Shown one piece after another: positions 35,496 to 44,935 of a DNA stretch of 64,000 bases (the stretch's first letter is position 1; every line of letters starts with the position of its first letter). A model generated the notes under the pieces. That model was given only the letters and a program-made list of their open reading frames with translations, was not told the DNA's origin and did not search any database. The DNA lies in the NCBI RefSeq assembly GCF_009708175.1, contig NZ_WMBB01000001.1, positions 496,001 through 560,000 on the forward strand, in the 5' to 3' direction. The translations under genes and the position numbers were made by a program. The DNA is from Nocardia aurantiaca (lineage in GTDB: Bacteria; Actinomycetota; Actinomycetes; Mycobacteriales; Mycobacteriaceae).

Positions 35496-35609
35496 GTGAA
35501 GGTTCAGCCGTCCGTCAAGCCGATCTGCGAGAAGTGCAAGGTGATCCGCCGTCATGGTCGGGTCATGGTGATCTGCGAGAACCTGCGCCACAAGCAGCGT
35601 CAGGGCTGA
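35496..35609 (+). CDS. rpmJ: 50S ribosomal protein L36 (zinc-binding form)
   Basis: This 37-residue protein starts at GTG 35496: [20 protein letters not shown], then [17 protein letters not shown]. Cys11, Cys14, Cys27 and His32 form the zinc ribbon of the C+ form of L36. It is too short for most gene callers but exact for the family, and it sits in its usual place between infA and rpsM. In actinobacteria a zinc-free L36 paralogue often replaces it under zinc limitation; none is in the window. Confidence 0.97.
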   Translation: MKVQPSVKPICEKCKVIRRHGRVMVICENLRHKQRQG

Positions 35610-35845
35610 TTGCGGCCTAGTGCCGTGGTCGCCGGGACAGTGATTTCCTCACGTTCCCGGTCGCTCACCGCCAAGCACCGAACGCGGTTCGGATTGGCAA
35701 TAAAAGAAGAACTCCCAGCGCCAGTCGCCGTCGCCGAGTCCCGTAGGGGACGGATGGCGGCCTACCCCCGGTACGGAGGCCGGGGCCCCGCTTACGAGGG
35801 GACGGACAGGGAGCAGACCTCCGCAAAAGTAAGGAATCGCCAACC

Positions 35846-36217
35846 ATGGCACGTCTGATGGGCGTCGACCTCCCGCGCGAAAAGCGCATGGAGATCGCGC
35901 TGACCTACATCTACGGCATCGGCCGTACCCGCGCCAAGGAGATCCTCGACGTTACCGGCGTCAGCCCGGACCTGCGTTCCAAGGACCTCAGCGACGACGA
36001 CCTGACCAAGCTCCGCGACTACATCGAGTCGCAGGACTTCAAGGTCGAAGGTGACCTGCGCCGCGAGGTGCAGGCCGACATTCGTCGCAAGATCGAGATC
36101 GGCTGCTACCAGGGCATCCGCCACCGCCGTGGCCTGCCCGTGCGTGGCCAGCGGACCAAGACCAACGCCCGCACGCGCAAGGGTCCGAAGAAGACCGTCG
36201 CCGGCAAGAAGAAGTAG
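35846..36217 (+). CDS. rpsM: 30S ribosomal protein S13
   Basis: This 123-residue S13 begins [20 protein letters not shown] and has the helix-two-turn-helix [35 protein letters not shown] and a Lys-rich tail. S13 sits in the head of the small subunit and contacts the P-site tRNA and the large subunit. AAGGAA precedes the ATG. It follows rpmJ by 236 bases in which no further gene was seen, and rpsK follows 9 bases after. Confidence 0.98.
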   Translation: MARLMGVDLPREKRMEIALTYIYGIGRTRAKEILDVTGVSPDLRSKDLSDDDLTKLRDYIESQDFKVEGDLRREVQADIRRKIEIGCYQGIRHRRGLPVRGQRTKTNARTRKGPKKTVAGKKK

Positions 36218-36226
36218 GGATAGCGC

Positions 36227-36640
36227 ATGCCTCCGAAGAGCCGGGCCGCTGGCCCGAAGAAGACTCAGAAGTCGCGTCGCCGGGACAAGAAGAACGTTCC
36301 CCACGGCAACGCGCACATCAAGAGCACGTTCAACAACACCATCGTGTCCATCACCGACCCGCAGGGCAACGTCATCTCCTGGGCGTCCTCCGGCCACGTC
36401 GGTTTCAAGGGCTCGCGTAAGTCCACCCCGTTCGCCGCGCAGCTCGCTGCCGAGAACGCTGCCCGCAAGGCGCAGGAGCACGGCGTCAAGAAGGTCGACG
36501 TGTTCGTGAAGGGCCCGGGTTCGGGCCGTGAGACCGCGATCCGTTCGCTCCAGGCCGCCGGCCTGGAGGTCGGCACGATCTCCGATGTCACCCCGCAGCC
36601 GCACAACGGCTGCCGTCCGCCCAAGCGGCGTCGCGTCTAG
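36227..36640 (+). CDS. rpsK: 30S ribosomal protein S11
   Basis: This 137-residue S11 has the family segments [38 protein letters not shown] and the C-terminal [13 protein letters not shown]11 forms part of the mRNA exit platform with S7 and S18. The length is normal. It lies 9 bases after rpsM and 22 bases before rpsD, inside the ribosomal-RNA polymerase alpha operon. Confidence 0.98.
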   Translation: MPPKSRAAGPKKTQKSRRRDKKNVPHGNAHIKSTFNNTIVSITDPQGNVISWASSGHVGFKGSRKSTPFAAQLAAENAARKAQEHGVKKVDVFVKGPGSGRETAIRSLQAAGLEVGTISDVTPQPHNGCRPPKRRRV

Positions 36641-36662
36641 CGGGAAGGAAGAGTAGAAGACA

Positions 36663-37268
36663 ATGGCTCGTTATACCGGCCCTATCACCCGCAAGTCGCG
36701 TCGTCTGCGTGTCGACCTCGTCGGAGGCGACCAGGCGTTCGAGCGTCGTCCTTACCCGCCCGGCCAGCACGGCCGCGCGCGGATCAAGGAGTCCGAGTAC
36801 CTCATGCAGCTGCAGGAGAAGCAGAAGGCTCGCTTCTCCTACGGTGTCATGGAGAAGCAGTTCCGCCGCTACTACGAAGAGGCGAACCGCCAGAAGGGCA
36901 AGACCGGCGACAACCTGCTGCGTCTGCTCGAGTCGCGGCTGGACAACGTCGTGTACCGCGCCGGTCTGGCCCGGACCCGTCGTCAGGCTCGTCAGCTCGT
37001 CTCGCACGGCCACTTCACCGTGAACGGTGTGAAGGTCGACGTCCCCAGCTTCCAGGTCTCCCAGTACGACATCATCGATGTCAAGGAGAAGTCGCTGCCG
37101 ACGCTGCCCTTCCAGGTCGCTCGCGAGACCCTCGGCGACCGTCAGGTCCCGGGCTGGCTGCAGGTCGTTCCCGGCCGTCTCCGCATCCTGGTGCACCAGC
37201 TCCCCGAGCGTGCGCAGATCGATGTTCCGCTCCAGGAACAGCTGATCGTCGAGTTCTACTCGAAGTAA
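36663..37268 (+). CDS. rpsD: 30S ribosomal protein S4
   Basis: This 201-residue S4 begins MARYTGPITRKSRRLRVDL and carries the S4 RNA-binding domain LARTRRQARQLVSHGHFTVN with a C-terminal YDIIDVKEKS region. S4 is a primary assembly protein for the 30S body and in many bacteria regulates the alpha operon translationally. The N-terminus has no zinc-binding Cys set, consistent with the zinc-free form. rpoA follows after about 105 bases. Confidence 0.98.
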   Translation: MARYTGPITRKSRRLRVDLVGGDQAFERRPYPPGQHGRARIKESEYLMQLQEKQKARFSYGVMEKQFRRYYEEANRQKGKTGDNLLRLLESRLDNVVYRAGLARTRRQARQLVSHGHFTVNGVKVDVPSFQVSQYDIIDVKEKSLPTLPFQVARETLGDRQVPGWLQVVPGRLRILVHQLPERAQIDVPLQEQLIVEFYSK

Positions 37269-37373
37269 TGAGGTGCGCGTCAGCGCACCGCTGGTTGCGG
37301 CCCTGAAATACACAGGGCCGCAATAGCTCCCAATCGTGAGCGTCAAATAGTGGGCGTTCGAAGGAGGAAGAAA

Positions 37374-38432
37374 ATGCTGATTTCACAGCGACCGACGCTG
37401 ACCGAAGAGGTCGTGTCCGAGAACCGGTCGCGGTTCACCATCGAACCGCTGGAGCCGGGCTTCGGTTACACCCTCGGCAACTCGCTGCGCCGCACGCTCC
37501 TGTCGTCGATTCCTGGTGCCGCCGTCACCAGCATTCGCATCGACGGCGTGCTGCACGAGTTCACCACCGTCCCGGGCGTGAAGGAGGATGTCACCGACAT
37601 CATCCTGAACCTCAAGGGCCTGGTCGTGTCGTCCGAAGAGGACGAGCCGGTCACCATGTACGTGCGCAAGCAGGGCCCGGGCACCGTCACCGCCGGTGAC
37701 ATCGTCCCCCCGGCGGGCGTGACCGTGCACAACCCGGACATGCACATCGCCACCCTGAACGACAAGGGCAAGCTGGAGATCGAGCTCGTGGTCGAGCGCG
37801 GTCGCGGCTACGTCCCGGCCGTGCAGAACAAGGCGTCGGGTGCGGAAATCGGCCGGATTCCGGTGGACTCGATCTACTCGCCGGTTCTGAAGGTGACCTA
37901 CAAGGTCGAGGCCACCCGTGTCGAGCAGCGCACCGACTTCGACCGGCTCATCCTGGATGTCGAGACCAAGAACTCGATCTCCGCGCGGGATGCGCTGGCG
38001 TCGGCGGGCAAGACCCTGGTCGAGCTGTTCGGTCTCGCGCGCGAGCTGAACGTCGAGGCCGAGGGCATCGAGATCGGCCCGAGCCCGGCCGAGGCGGACC
38101 ACATCGCCTCGTTCGGCCTGCCGATCGAGGACCTGGATCTCACCGTGCGGTCGTACAACTGCCTCAAGCGTGAAGGCGTGCACACCGTCGGCGAGCTGGT
38201 CGCCCGCACCGAGTCGGACCTGTTGGATATCCGCAACTTCGGTCAGAAGTCCATCGACGAGGTCAAGGTCAAGCTGCACTCGCTCGGCCTGTCCCTCAAG
38301 GATTCTCCGGCTTCCTTCGATCCGTCCTCCGTCGTCGGCTACGACGCCGCGAGCGGCACCTGGAGCGACAGCGGTTCGTTCAGCGACACCGACAATGGCG
38401 AGCAGGACTACGCCGAGACCGAACAGCTTTAG
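37374..38432 (+). CDS. rpoA: RNA polymerase alpha subunit
   Basis: This 352-residue alpha subunit begins [13 protein letters not shown]. The N-terminal dimerisation domain includes [20 protein letters not shown], and the C-terminal helix-hairpin-helix domain (about 245-315) includes [14 protein letters not shown] and [16 protein letters not shown]. It assembles the RNA polymerase core and binds UP elements and activators. ATG 37374 follows GAAGGAGGAAG; in-frame codons back to 37350 are the ribosome site and are not coding. The acidic tail past the C-terminal domain is about 35 residues. Confidence 0.98.
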   Translation: MLISQRPTLTEEVVSENRSRFTIEPLEPGFGYTLGNSLRRTLLSSIPGAAVTSIRIDGVLHEFTTVPGVKEDVTDIILNLKGLVVSSEEDEPVTMYVRKQGPGTVTAGDIVPPAGVTVHNPDMHIATLNDKGKLEIELVVERGRGYVPAVQNKASGAEIGRIPVDSIYSPVLKVTYKVEATRVEQRTDFDRLILDVETKNSISARDALASAGKTLVELFGLARELNVEAEGIEIGPSPAEADHIASFGLPIEDLDLTVRSYNCLKREGVHTVGELVARTESDLLDIRNFGQKSIDEVKVKLHSLGLSLKDSPASFDPSSVVGYDAASGTWSDSGSFSDTDNGEQDYAETEQL

Positions 38433-38435
38433 GTC

Positions 38436-38458
38436 ATTCGGGGTGTAGCGCCCCGAAT
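38436..38458. other. Perfect hairpin between rpoA and rplQ
   Basis: ATTCGGGG (38436-38443) pairs with CCCCGAAT (38451-38458) around TGTAGCG, just after the rpoA stop. There is no U-tract and rplQ follows, so it is more likely to tune or protect mRNA than to end transcription. Confidence 0.5.
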
Positions 38459-38485
38459 CGGCCTTCAACACAGGAGATTCAAACA

Positions 38486-38986
38486 ATGCCCAAGCCCAAG
38501 AAGGGTGCCCGCTTCGGCGGGACGGCGTCGCACCAGAAGGCGATCTTCGCCAACCTGGCGACGGCGCTCTTCGAGCACGGTCGCATCACGACCACCGAGG
38601 CCAAGGCCAAGGCGCTGCGCCCCTACGCCGAGAAGCTCGTCACCAAGGCGAAGGCCGGCACCCTGGCCGACCGTCGCGAGGTCATGAAGGTGATCCGCTC
38701 CAAGGACGTCGTGCACGCCCTGTTCGCGGAGATCGGTCCCTCGTTCGAGGGCCGCGAGGGTGGCTACACCCGCATCATCAAGACGATCCCCCGCAAGGGT
38801 GACAACGCTCCGATGGCGATCATCGAGCTGGTCCGCGAGAAGACCGTGACCAACGAGGCCGACCGTGCCCGTCGGGTCGCCGCTTCGCAGAAGGCTGCCG
38901 AGGCTCCGGCCGAGGCCGAGGCCGAAGAGGCCGTCGCTGAGGCTCCGGCCGAAGAGGCTCCGGCCGAGGACAAGGCCGCGGAGTAA
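38486..38986 (+). CDS. rplQ: 50S ribosomal protein L17
   Basis: This 166-residue L17 begins [20 protein letters not shown] and includes [20 protein letters not shown] and [19 protein letters not shown]. The last 40 or so residues are an Ala/Glu/Pro-rich acidic extension ([19 protein letters not shown]), common in actinobacteria. AGGAGA precedes ATG 38486. It is the last gene of the operon and is followed by a strong terminator at 39063-39097. Confidence 0.98.
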   Translation: MPKPKKGARFGGTASHQKAIFANLATALFEHGRITTTEAKAKALRPYAEKLVTKAKAGTLADRREVMKVIRSKDVVHALFAEIGPSFEGREGGYTRIIKTIPRKGDNAPMAIIELVREKTVTNEADRARRVAASQKAAEAPAEAEAEEAVAEAPAEEAPAEDKAAE

Positions 38987-39062
38987 TTCCACGCCTTCGG
39001 ACTCGACAAGGGGTCTCGGGGAATTCCCCCTGAAACCCCGAAGGTGGAGATTCCATGAGTGA

Positions 39063-39097
39063 GCCCGCCGTCCCCTCCGGGTCGGCGGGCTTTCTCC
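39063..39097 (+). terminator. Rho-independent terminator after rplQ
   Basis: GCCCGCCG (39063-39070) pairs with CGGCGGGC (39083-39090) and is followed directly by TTTCTCC. This is a textbook terminator for the ribosomal operon. It falls inside the longer possible truA reading frame, which argues that truA begins downstream of it at 39118. Confidence 0.8.
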
Positions 39098-39117
39098 ATG
39101 TTAACCAGGAGATCGCT

Positions 39118-39969
39118 GTGACCGTGGGGGATTCGACGCCCGAACCGGTTTCGATTCGGGTACGGCTGGACATCAGCTACGACGGCACCGATTTCACCGG
39201 CTGGGCACGCCAGCCGGGCCTGCGTACCGTGCAGGGCGTGCTGGAGGACGCGCTGAGCAAGGTGCTGCGCGAGCCCATCCAGCTCACCGTGGCCGGGCGC
39301 ACCGATGCGGGCGTGCACGCGGAAGGCCAAGTCGCGCACTTCGATACGCATACCGAGGTGGACGGCCCCAAGCTGGTGCACCGGCTGGCCCGTTTCCTGC
39401 CCAAGGACGTGCGGGTGAAGGATGCGCGCCTCGCGCCAGCGGACTTCGACGCTCGCTTCTCCGCCATCCGCCGCCACTACGCCTACCGTCTGACCACGGC
39501 TCCCTTCGGCGCGGAACCTCTCCAGGCTCGCAGCGTCGTCCCGTGCCGCCCGGGCCCCGATGTCGAAGCCATGCGCGAGGCCTCCCGAAACCTATTGGGC
39601 CTGCACGATTTCGCGGCCTTCTGCCGGCGCCGCGAGGGCGCCACCACCATTCGCGAACTGCAGCGCTTCGACTGGGTCCAGGACGGCGATCTGCTGACCG
39701 CCTATGTCAGCGCCGACGCGTTCTGCTGGTCCATGGTCCGCAGCCTGGTCGGCGGCGTCCTCGCCGTCGGCGAGGGTCGCCGCACCCCTGCCTGGATAGC
39801 CGGCCTGCTGAATGAACGCGAACGCTCCAGCTCCGTCACGGTCGCCCCGGCACACGGTCTCTCGCTCATCGCCGTCGACTACCCGGCCGATGCCGACCTG
39901 GCCGCCCGCAATGCCGAAACCCGCGAACTCCGCACCGTCCCCGACCCCGAATCCTGCTGCGGCGACTGA
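39118..39969 (+). CDS. truA: tRNA pseudouridine synthase A
   Basis: TruA converts uridines 38-40 of the tRNA anticodon arm to pseudouridine. The 283-residue protein has the [19 protein letters not shown] start, the catalytic motif [10 protein letters not shown] with nucleophilic Asp63, and [20 protein letters not shown] near the end. GTG 39118 is chosen because AGGAGA lies at 39107-39112 and because the rplQ terminator occupies 39063-39097; an ATG at 39055 would put that hairpin inside the coding region. It follows rplQ as in mycobacteria, where the ESX-4 locus also lies next to truA. Confidence 0.95.
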   Translation: MTVGDSTPEPVSIRVRLDISYDGTDFTGWARQPGLRTVQGVLEDALSKVLREPIQLTVAGRTDAGVHAEGQVAHFDTHTEVDGPKLVHRLARFLPKDVRVKDARLAPADFDARFSAIRRHYAYRLTTAPFGAEPLQARSVVPCRPGPDVEAMREASRNLLGLHDFAAFCRRREGATTIRELQRFDWVQDGDLLTAYVSADAFCWSMVRSLVGGVLAVGEGRRTPAWIAGLLNERERSSSVTVAPAHGLSLIAVDYPADADLAARNAETRELRTVPDPESCCGD

Positions 39970-40075
39970 CCCGGGGAACCGCTGCGAAATGCGCAGTGCG
40001 ACTCATTGTTTGGCGCGGGGTGCGAAGTCTCGCTTCACCGGGTGCTGGATCAGATGGCGGCGGATAGTGCATGCC

Positions 40076-40915
40076 ATGAGCAAATCGAGGCGTGGCGGCG
40101 GTAATCGGAAGAGTCGGAGCGGACGAGTCGCCGGGAGGCCGCGCACGGAGTACCACGCGGATCCGGAGGCGTGTGGGTGCGCCGCATGTCGCGGTGACAA
40201 GGTCGATCTGCGGGAGCCGATCGAGAGCGCTCTCGCGGTGGCTCGCGCTTTCGGGGACGGTACCGATCCCTTCCGGGTCGAGTTCCTGATCGCGGAGCTC
40301 CTCGTTCCTGGTGCCGCGGAGGAGCACGAGTTCGGCGAACTGTTCGGCGCGTGGTGCGTGCTGATGCTCGAGGCGGAGGCGAGCCCGCAGGCCTTGGGCC
40401 TGCTGCGCGGTATCGCCTGGCTTACCGGCGGCGAGCTGTCGCGCGCGGCACAGGCGGCGGCGGATCGGCTCGACGCGGCCGGAACGACCGCGCCGAACTG
40501 GGCGGTTCGGCTCGGCGCTCCGGTGCGCGCGGTCGAGTTCACCCGCTCGGGTGCCGAAGGTCGTTGCTTGCTGATGGGCAGTTTCGAGCGCGCGGGCGCT
40601 ATTCACGGCTTCCTGGTGGGTGTTCACCGGCGTCGCGAGGATGTGGCGCACTACATCGTCCTGTTCTCGGGCGATGACGCGGCGGTGGAGCAGCAAATGA
40701 CCGGGCGCGGGTTACCCGGCCGCACGGAGCGACTGTCGCCGTTGGATTTTCGCCGAGAGCTCGAATCGGCGCTGGACCGCCGGGCCCGGCAGGATCGCGC
40801 CGACCTGCATCGGGGCATCCTCCGCTGCCAGGACCCCGACGCCGATCTGCCGCCGTACGCCCTCGCGGCGACGGTCTTGCGGGCGCATCTGCGGGCGATC
40901 GGCTCGAACGTTTGA
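40076..40915 (+). CDS. Hypothetical protein
   Basis: This 279-residue protein is not recognised. It starts MSKSRRGGGNRKSRSGRVAG, a basic tail, followed by a Cys cluster ECHADPEACGCAACRGD-like segment (ACGCAACRGD) that could bind metal. The rest is soluble and helical with LLRGIAWLTGGELSRAAQAA and a C-terminal LDRRARQDRADLHRGILRC. No signal peptide or membrane helix is seen. ATG 40076 is the first start that fits codon usage; the open frame continues upstream through the truA 3' end but is a shadow there. It lies between truA and the AraC genes, with no operon partner. Confidence 0.6.
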   Translation: MSKSRRGGGNRKSRSGRVAGRPRTEYHADPEACGCAACRGDKVDLREPIESALAVARAFGDGTDPFRVEFLIAELLVPGAAEEHEFGELFGAWCVLMLEAEASPQALGLLRGIAWLTGGELSRAAQAAADRLDAAGTTAPNWAVRLGAPVRAVEFTRSGAEGRCLLMGSFERAGAIHGFLVGVHRRREDVAHYIVLFSGDDAAVEQQMTGRGLPGRTERLSPLDFRRELESALDRRARQDRADLHRGILRCQDPDADLPPYALAATVLRAHLRAIGSNV

Positions 40916-41138
40916 TGCTGCTCGGAATGCCCGCCGGGCGCGGTGGAGAAATCGATATTGCGCCGGGATCGCGGCGCTGTTGTTGCGGGCTGGGGCGGGG
41001 TGAAAATGCCAGTCCGGGACGAAGATTCGTTGTGCGAGTTTCCGGGGGCAGGGGGCGGATCAGAGCGAGGGGGTGAAAGTTGGATGTTGTTAAGGGAATT
41101 CGGGGATCCGACTGAGGTTCGGGTGCGAGAATCGGGCG

Positions 41139-42104
41139 ATGAGGGGCGGAGTCGAGCCCGCGGTGATGGAGGTTCGCTCCACACCGGAGGTTTCGCAGCA
41201 AGAGACTTTCGCGGAATGGGAGGCCGTGGTCGCGGCGGCCTACGTTCCGGTGGTGGTGACACCGGTGCGATCGGGGGAATTCCGTGCGCGCATCGTGCAA
41301 TCGCGATTCGGCACGATCGATGTGTCCATGGTGACGGCCAGCGGCCAGCACCTCAGCCGCATTCCGCGGCTCATCAACGAGCCCGAGGAACCCATCCTGT
41401 TCGCCATTGTGACCACACACGGGCATGGCTGGTTGGAGCAGGACGGGCGGGTGGGGGAGTTGGCCGACGGCGGGCTCACCCTGCACGTCAGTTCCCGGCC
41501 CTTCAGCGTCCATTTCGAGCAGTCCTGGGGCGTGGTGGCGGTGCAGGTGCCGCTGTCCGAGGTGGTGGGCCAGTCGGGTGTGCCCGCGGACCGGCTGCCG
41601 ACGGCGGTGCGCTTCCCGCCCGAGGGCGCGGCCGGCCTCGTGGGCCGCTTCTTCTGCGGACTGGCACAATTGCAGTACACCGCACCGGATCAGGCGGCGA
41701 CGCTGGCCAAACACGGTACGGGACTGCTCGCTTCGGTGGTGCAGCTAGCGGCGGACGACCTGCCGCGCGACGAGCCCGCGCAGGCGCTGGCCAAACAGCG
41801 GGCGCTGGCCTTCATCCAACGCCACTACGCCGATCCCGAACTCACCATCGATCAGGTGGCCGGAGCCTGTGCGGTGTCCCGCCGGACCCTGTATCGGTTG
41901 TTCGAGCATGGAGAGGACGGCGTAGCGACCATGGTGCGGCGCATGCGCATCGAGCGTGCCCTCGCCCTGATCCGCACCGATCCCTCCCGGCCGCTGCTGT
42001 CGGTGGCCGGTGCGTCGGGCTTCGTGTCGGAGCGGCAGTTCTATCGGGCCTTCAAACGCGAAATGGGCATGACCCCTGGCGAATTCCGCTCGCATCATGC
42101 CTGA
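41139..42104 (+). CDS. AraC-family regulator (copy 1)
   Basis: This 321-residue regulator has an N-terminal AraC-binding-like sensor domain (about 20-200, ETFAEWEAVVAAAYVPV) and a C-terminal AraC/XylS DNA-binding domain (about 225-320). The latter has two helix-turn-helices: LTIDQVAGACAVSRRTLYRL and LLSVAGASGFVSERQFYRAF, ending MTPGEFRSHHA. Two paralogues follow at 42324 and 43894. A GAGAAT box sits exactly 6 bases upstream of the ATG with no ribosome site, suggesting a leaderless start. No nitrilase gene follows this copy. Family relatives near nitrilases include NitR of Rhodococcus, but no inducer can be named. Confidence 0.9.
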   Translation: MRGGVEPAVMEVRSTPEVSQQETFAEWEAVVAAAYVPVVVTPVRSGEFRARIVQSRFGTIDVSMVTASGQHLSRIPRLINEPEEPILFAIVTTHGHGWLEQDGRVGELADGGLTLHVSSRPFSVHFEQSWGVVAVQVPLSEVVGQSGVPADRLPTAVRFPPEGAAGLVGRFFCGLAQLQYTAPDQAATLAKHGTGLLASVVQLAADDLPRDEPAQALAKQRALAFIQRHYADPELTIDQVAGACAVSRRTLYRLFEHGEDGVATMVRRMRIERALALIRTDPSRPLLSVAGASGFVSERQFYRAFKREMGMTPGEFRSHHA

Positions 42105-42199
42105 TCAGGGGTTGAATCGCGGATGACGTGAATTGACAGCGATCTGGCACGGGCGGGCAGTCACAGTGGCGCGGCCGATCGGAATACTAGAGAAGCGCC

Positions 42200-42235
42200 G
42201 CCCGGTCGTCGCCTTCGAGCCGCCGACGACCGGGC
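42200..42235. terminator. Terminator-like hairpin after AraC copy 1
   Basis: GCCCGGTCGTCG (42200-42211) pairs perfectly with CGACGACCGGGC (42224-42235) over a 12-base loop. It lies about 100 bases after the AraC stop and before the next AraC gene. It has no U-tract. Confidence 0.6.
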
Positions 42236-42323
42236 AGGCGAGCTAACTCAACAATCCGGGCAACTGGTCCGTTTCGTCGGATCGGTCGGCTTCATTAGCA
42301 GATTCCTGGCGGCTGGTAGTGCA

Positions 42324-43316
42324 ATGATGCAAGGTGTGGGTATCGCGTCCACTGCCAGCGCCGAAGTCCAGACGACCTCAGAGGTTTCCGCGCGGCAGGC
42401 ATTCGAGCAGTGGGAGGCCATCGTGGCCGACGCCGTGCTCCCGTCGATCATCGAGCCGATCGGCAAAGGGCAGTGGCACGGCAAGCTGCGCTCCACCCAG
42501 TTCGACCACGCCAGTCTGACTCTGATGACCTCCAGCGCCCAGCGGGTGGTGCGCACCAAGCGCCAGCTCGACCAGGCCGCGGGGGAATTCCTGCTGGTGA
42601 ATATTGTGGTGGATGGCGCGAACTGGACAGAGCAGAACGGCCGGATCACCGAGGGCGGGGCCGGGACCATCGCGTTCTACGACAGTGCCCGCCCGATCGA
42701 GAGCCGCACCACCGAGGACGCGGTGTCCACCATCGTGCGCGCGCCCATGAGCGATGTGCTCGACTACGCCGGGCTACTACGCGATGAACTGCCGATCGCC
42801 AAGGCGCTGCCCGCCACCGGGGCGATGGGCGTGGTTGTCGACTTCTTCCGGGGCATGGCGGCCCTGTCGGTCAAGGAAACCGACCGGGCCGCAAACGTTC
42901 TCGAATCGCAGATCGCGGCCATGCTCTCCTCCGCCGTGCTGTTGGCCAAGGGGCAGAGCTCGCCGGCGCCAGCCGATTCGGTCTACACCCGCCAGCAGGT
43001 GCTGTCGGTGCTGCGTCAGCGCTACACCGATCCGAACCTGACTGTCGACGAGGTGGCGCACGCCTGCCTGATGTCTCGGCGCACCCTCTACCGGGTGTGC
43101 GAGGACATCGGAGGCCCCGCCGCGCTGGTGCGGCGCATGCGAGTCGAGCACGCCCGGCGGCTCTTGCGGGCCGACCCGAACCGTCAGCTCTCGGCGATTG
43201 CCGCGGCATCGGGATTCGCCACCGATCGGCATTTCTACCGCGCATTTCGGCAGGAGACCGGCGTGACGCCCGGTCAATTTCGGTCACAACTGGACGCGGG
43301 CAAGCGCCGTCGATAG
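42324..43316 (+). CDS. AraC-family regulator (copy 2)
   Basis: This 330-residue paralogue of the gene at 41139 has the same order of domains: sensor part with RQAFEQWEAIVADAVLPSII, then the AraC/XylS domain with LTVDEVAHACLMSRRTLYRV and LSAIAAASGFATDRHFYRAF, ending VTPGQFRSQ. Another ATG lies one codon downstream of the chosen start. It is followed directly by a decayed nitrilase gene (43340-43840), the arrangement also seen for AraC copy 3 with its nitrilase. It is therefore probably a regulator that has lost its target gene. Confidence 0.9.
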   Translation: MMQGVGIASTASAEVQTTSEVSARQAFEQWEAIVADAVLPSIIEPIGKGQWHGKLRSTQFDHASLTLMTSSAQRVVRTKRQLDQAAGEFLLVNIVVDGANWTEQNGRITEGGAGTIAFYDSARPIESRTTEDAVSTIVRAPMSDVLDYAGLLRDELPIAKALPATGAMGVVVDFFRGMAALSVKETDRAANVLESQIAAMLSSAVLLAKGQSSPAPADSVYTRQQVLSVLRQRYTDPNLTVDEVAHACLMSRRTLYRVCEDIGGPAALVRRMRVEHARRLLRADPNRQLSAIAAASGFATDRHFYRAFRQETGVTPGQFRSQLDAGKRRR

Positions 43317-43339
43317 CACGGCATGGGATGTCGCTGTAA

Positions 43340-43840
43340 CCGCCTCGTCTTCGGCGAAGGGTGATGTGAACGCGGTGCCGGCGCGCTCTACATGTCGCAG
43401 TGCCTCATAGACGAGCGCGGGGGGTACTGCTCAGTGTCCGTCGCAAGTCCGAGCTGACGCCGTTGGAGCGCAAGGTCTTCCGCGGTGGCGAGCTTGGGTC
43501 GCAAATCTTCCGCATCGGCATCGGCAGCGTCGCGGCGCAGGGCGGGCTCTGAGCAATTGCACCTGCCCACGCGGTGGGAGCGGGAGCGCACCGGCGCGCG
43601 GATCCACATGGTGACCTGGCCGGGGTTCATTGTGGCGCGGGACGTGGATTGGGTTGTGCGCGTGAACAATGCGGTCACACTCTGGTAGACGGAGCTGGCG
43701 ACGCCGCTGGGCGGGCGTGAACACAGGGTTTGCTGTACGCCGATCTGGAACTGGATCCGAGCGGCGAGTCGGCCGCCTACCGAAAACTGGTACGTACCAA
43801 TGCGGTGCATTGGCCCGATTTCTCCGGATCTGACACACTC
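43340..43840 (+). pseudogene. Decayed nitrilase-family gene
   Basis: No intact frame covers this gap, but in successive frames nitrilase pieces appear in order. ALYMSQCLIDERGG matches the intact gene's IYMSQAVIDDSGK, and LLSVRRKSELTPLERKVF matches LLSMRRKAGLNSVERKIF. ARIHMVTWPGFI matches the EEQIHVAAWPG region, ELATPLGGREH matches VVSPLDEGEEG, and QGLLYADLELDPSGESAA matches EGILYADLDMG. The first shift falls in a run of six G at about 43418-43423; a seventh G would restore the frame. Further shifts, a stop and a deletion of the central part follow. It sits directly after AraC copy 2. Confidence 0.85.
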
Positions 43841-43893
43841 TCCCGAAGTATTCGGTCGTACATGGGCCGACCATTGTCATCGAGGGATGGGGA

Positions 43894-44856
43894 GTGGAAG
43901 GGTCAGAAGCGGTCGATCGGATCGAGGTGCGGTCCGGACCGGAGCAGTCGCCGGCGGAGGCATTCGAGCGCTGGCAAGCGCATGTGAGCGATGCCTATGT
44001 GCCATTGGCGGTTTCACCAAAACCGACCGATCGTTTTGTTGGACATATCGAACACGCCCGATATGGCGACCTCGATCTGACCGTCGTCGGATCCTCCACT
44101 CAGTTCATTCGCCGCACCGATCGGCTGATAGCGCAGGCGAATGACGAGTATCTGATCGCGAGTATTCCGATTTCCGGGCACGGACGCCTGCAGCAGGACG
44201 GCCGGGTCGCCGACGTCCGCCCCGGCTCGATCGTGTTCTACGACACCACTCGTCCCTATCAGTGGGACTTGCAGCACGAGTGGGAGCAAGTCGTCGTACA
44301 GGTGCCGCTGAGCAGGCTGCGCGACCACTACGGCCTCTCCGATCCCGAAGTCCCCACTGCCACTGTCTTTTCCGGCGGAACCGCGCCGGGAATCGTGGCG
44401 CAGTTCTTCCGCGGCGTCGCGGGATTGCAGCGCACCGATCCGGCCGGGGCGGCGCTGCTGGCCGAGCCGGGCATGGATCTGCTGGCCGCGGCGGTGGTCG
44501 CGGCGTCCGGGCGCACCACGCATGACCAGTCTGCGGACGCCTTGAATCGGCAGCGGGTGCTGGCCTTCATGCGCAGCAACTGCGCCGATCCGGATCTCGG
44601 AGTTGATCGAATCGCGGAAGGTTGCCGCATGTCGCGGCGTACTCTTTACCGGGTGTTCGGCGAGTTCGAGGGTGGGCCCGGAACTGTACTGCGCCGCATG
44701 CGAATCGAACGTGCTTGCGATCTACTGCGAAATGCGCCACAGTTGCCGCTTTCGGCCGTTGCGAAAGCATCGGGATTCCTCACCGAGCGTAGCTTCTACA
44801 GAAGCTTCCGTTTGGAAATGGGCACTACGCCAGGGGCTTTTCGTACCCTGGCATGA
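43894..44856 (+). CDS. AraC-family regulator (copy 3)
   Basis: This 320-residue paralogue of the two AraC genes upstream has a sensor domain with AEAFERWQAHVSDAYVPLA and the AraC/XylS domain LGVDRIAEGCRMSRRTLYRV and LSAVAKASGFLTERSFYRSF, ending TTPGAFRTLA. The start is GTG 43894, with GAGGG about 9 bases upstream. It precedes an intact nitrilase-like gene by about 80 bases on the same strand. Regulation of that nitrilase by this protein is likely from position and from the known NitR precedent in Rhodococcus. Confidence 0.9.
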   Translation: MEGSEAVDRIEVRSGPEQSPAEAFERWQAHVSDAYVPLAVSPKPTDRFVGHIEHARYGDLDLTVVGSSTQFIRRTDRLIAQANDEYLIASIPISGHGRLQQDGRVADVRPGSIVFYDTTRPYQWDLQHEWEQVVVQVPLSRLRDHYGLSDPEVPTATVFSGGTAPGIVAQFFRGVAGLQRTDPAGAALLAEPGMDLLAAAVVAASGRTTHDQSADALNRQRVLAFMRSNCADPDLGVDRIAEGCRMSRRTLYRVFGEFEGGPGTVLRRMRIERACDLLRNAPQLPLSAVAKASGFLTERSFYRSFRLEMGTTPGAFRTLA

Positions 44857-44935
44857 TCAGTCGGTGATTCGGCACTCATCGCCATTGTTCGGCCGGAAAC
44901 TCTTGGCAAGCATCACGTTCCATGAGGGATAAGCG

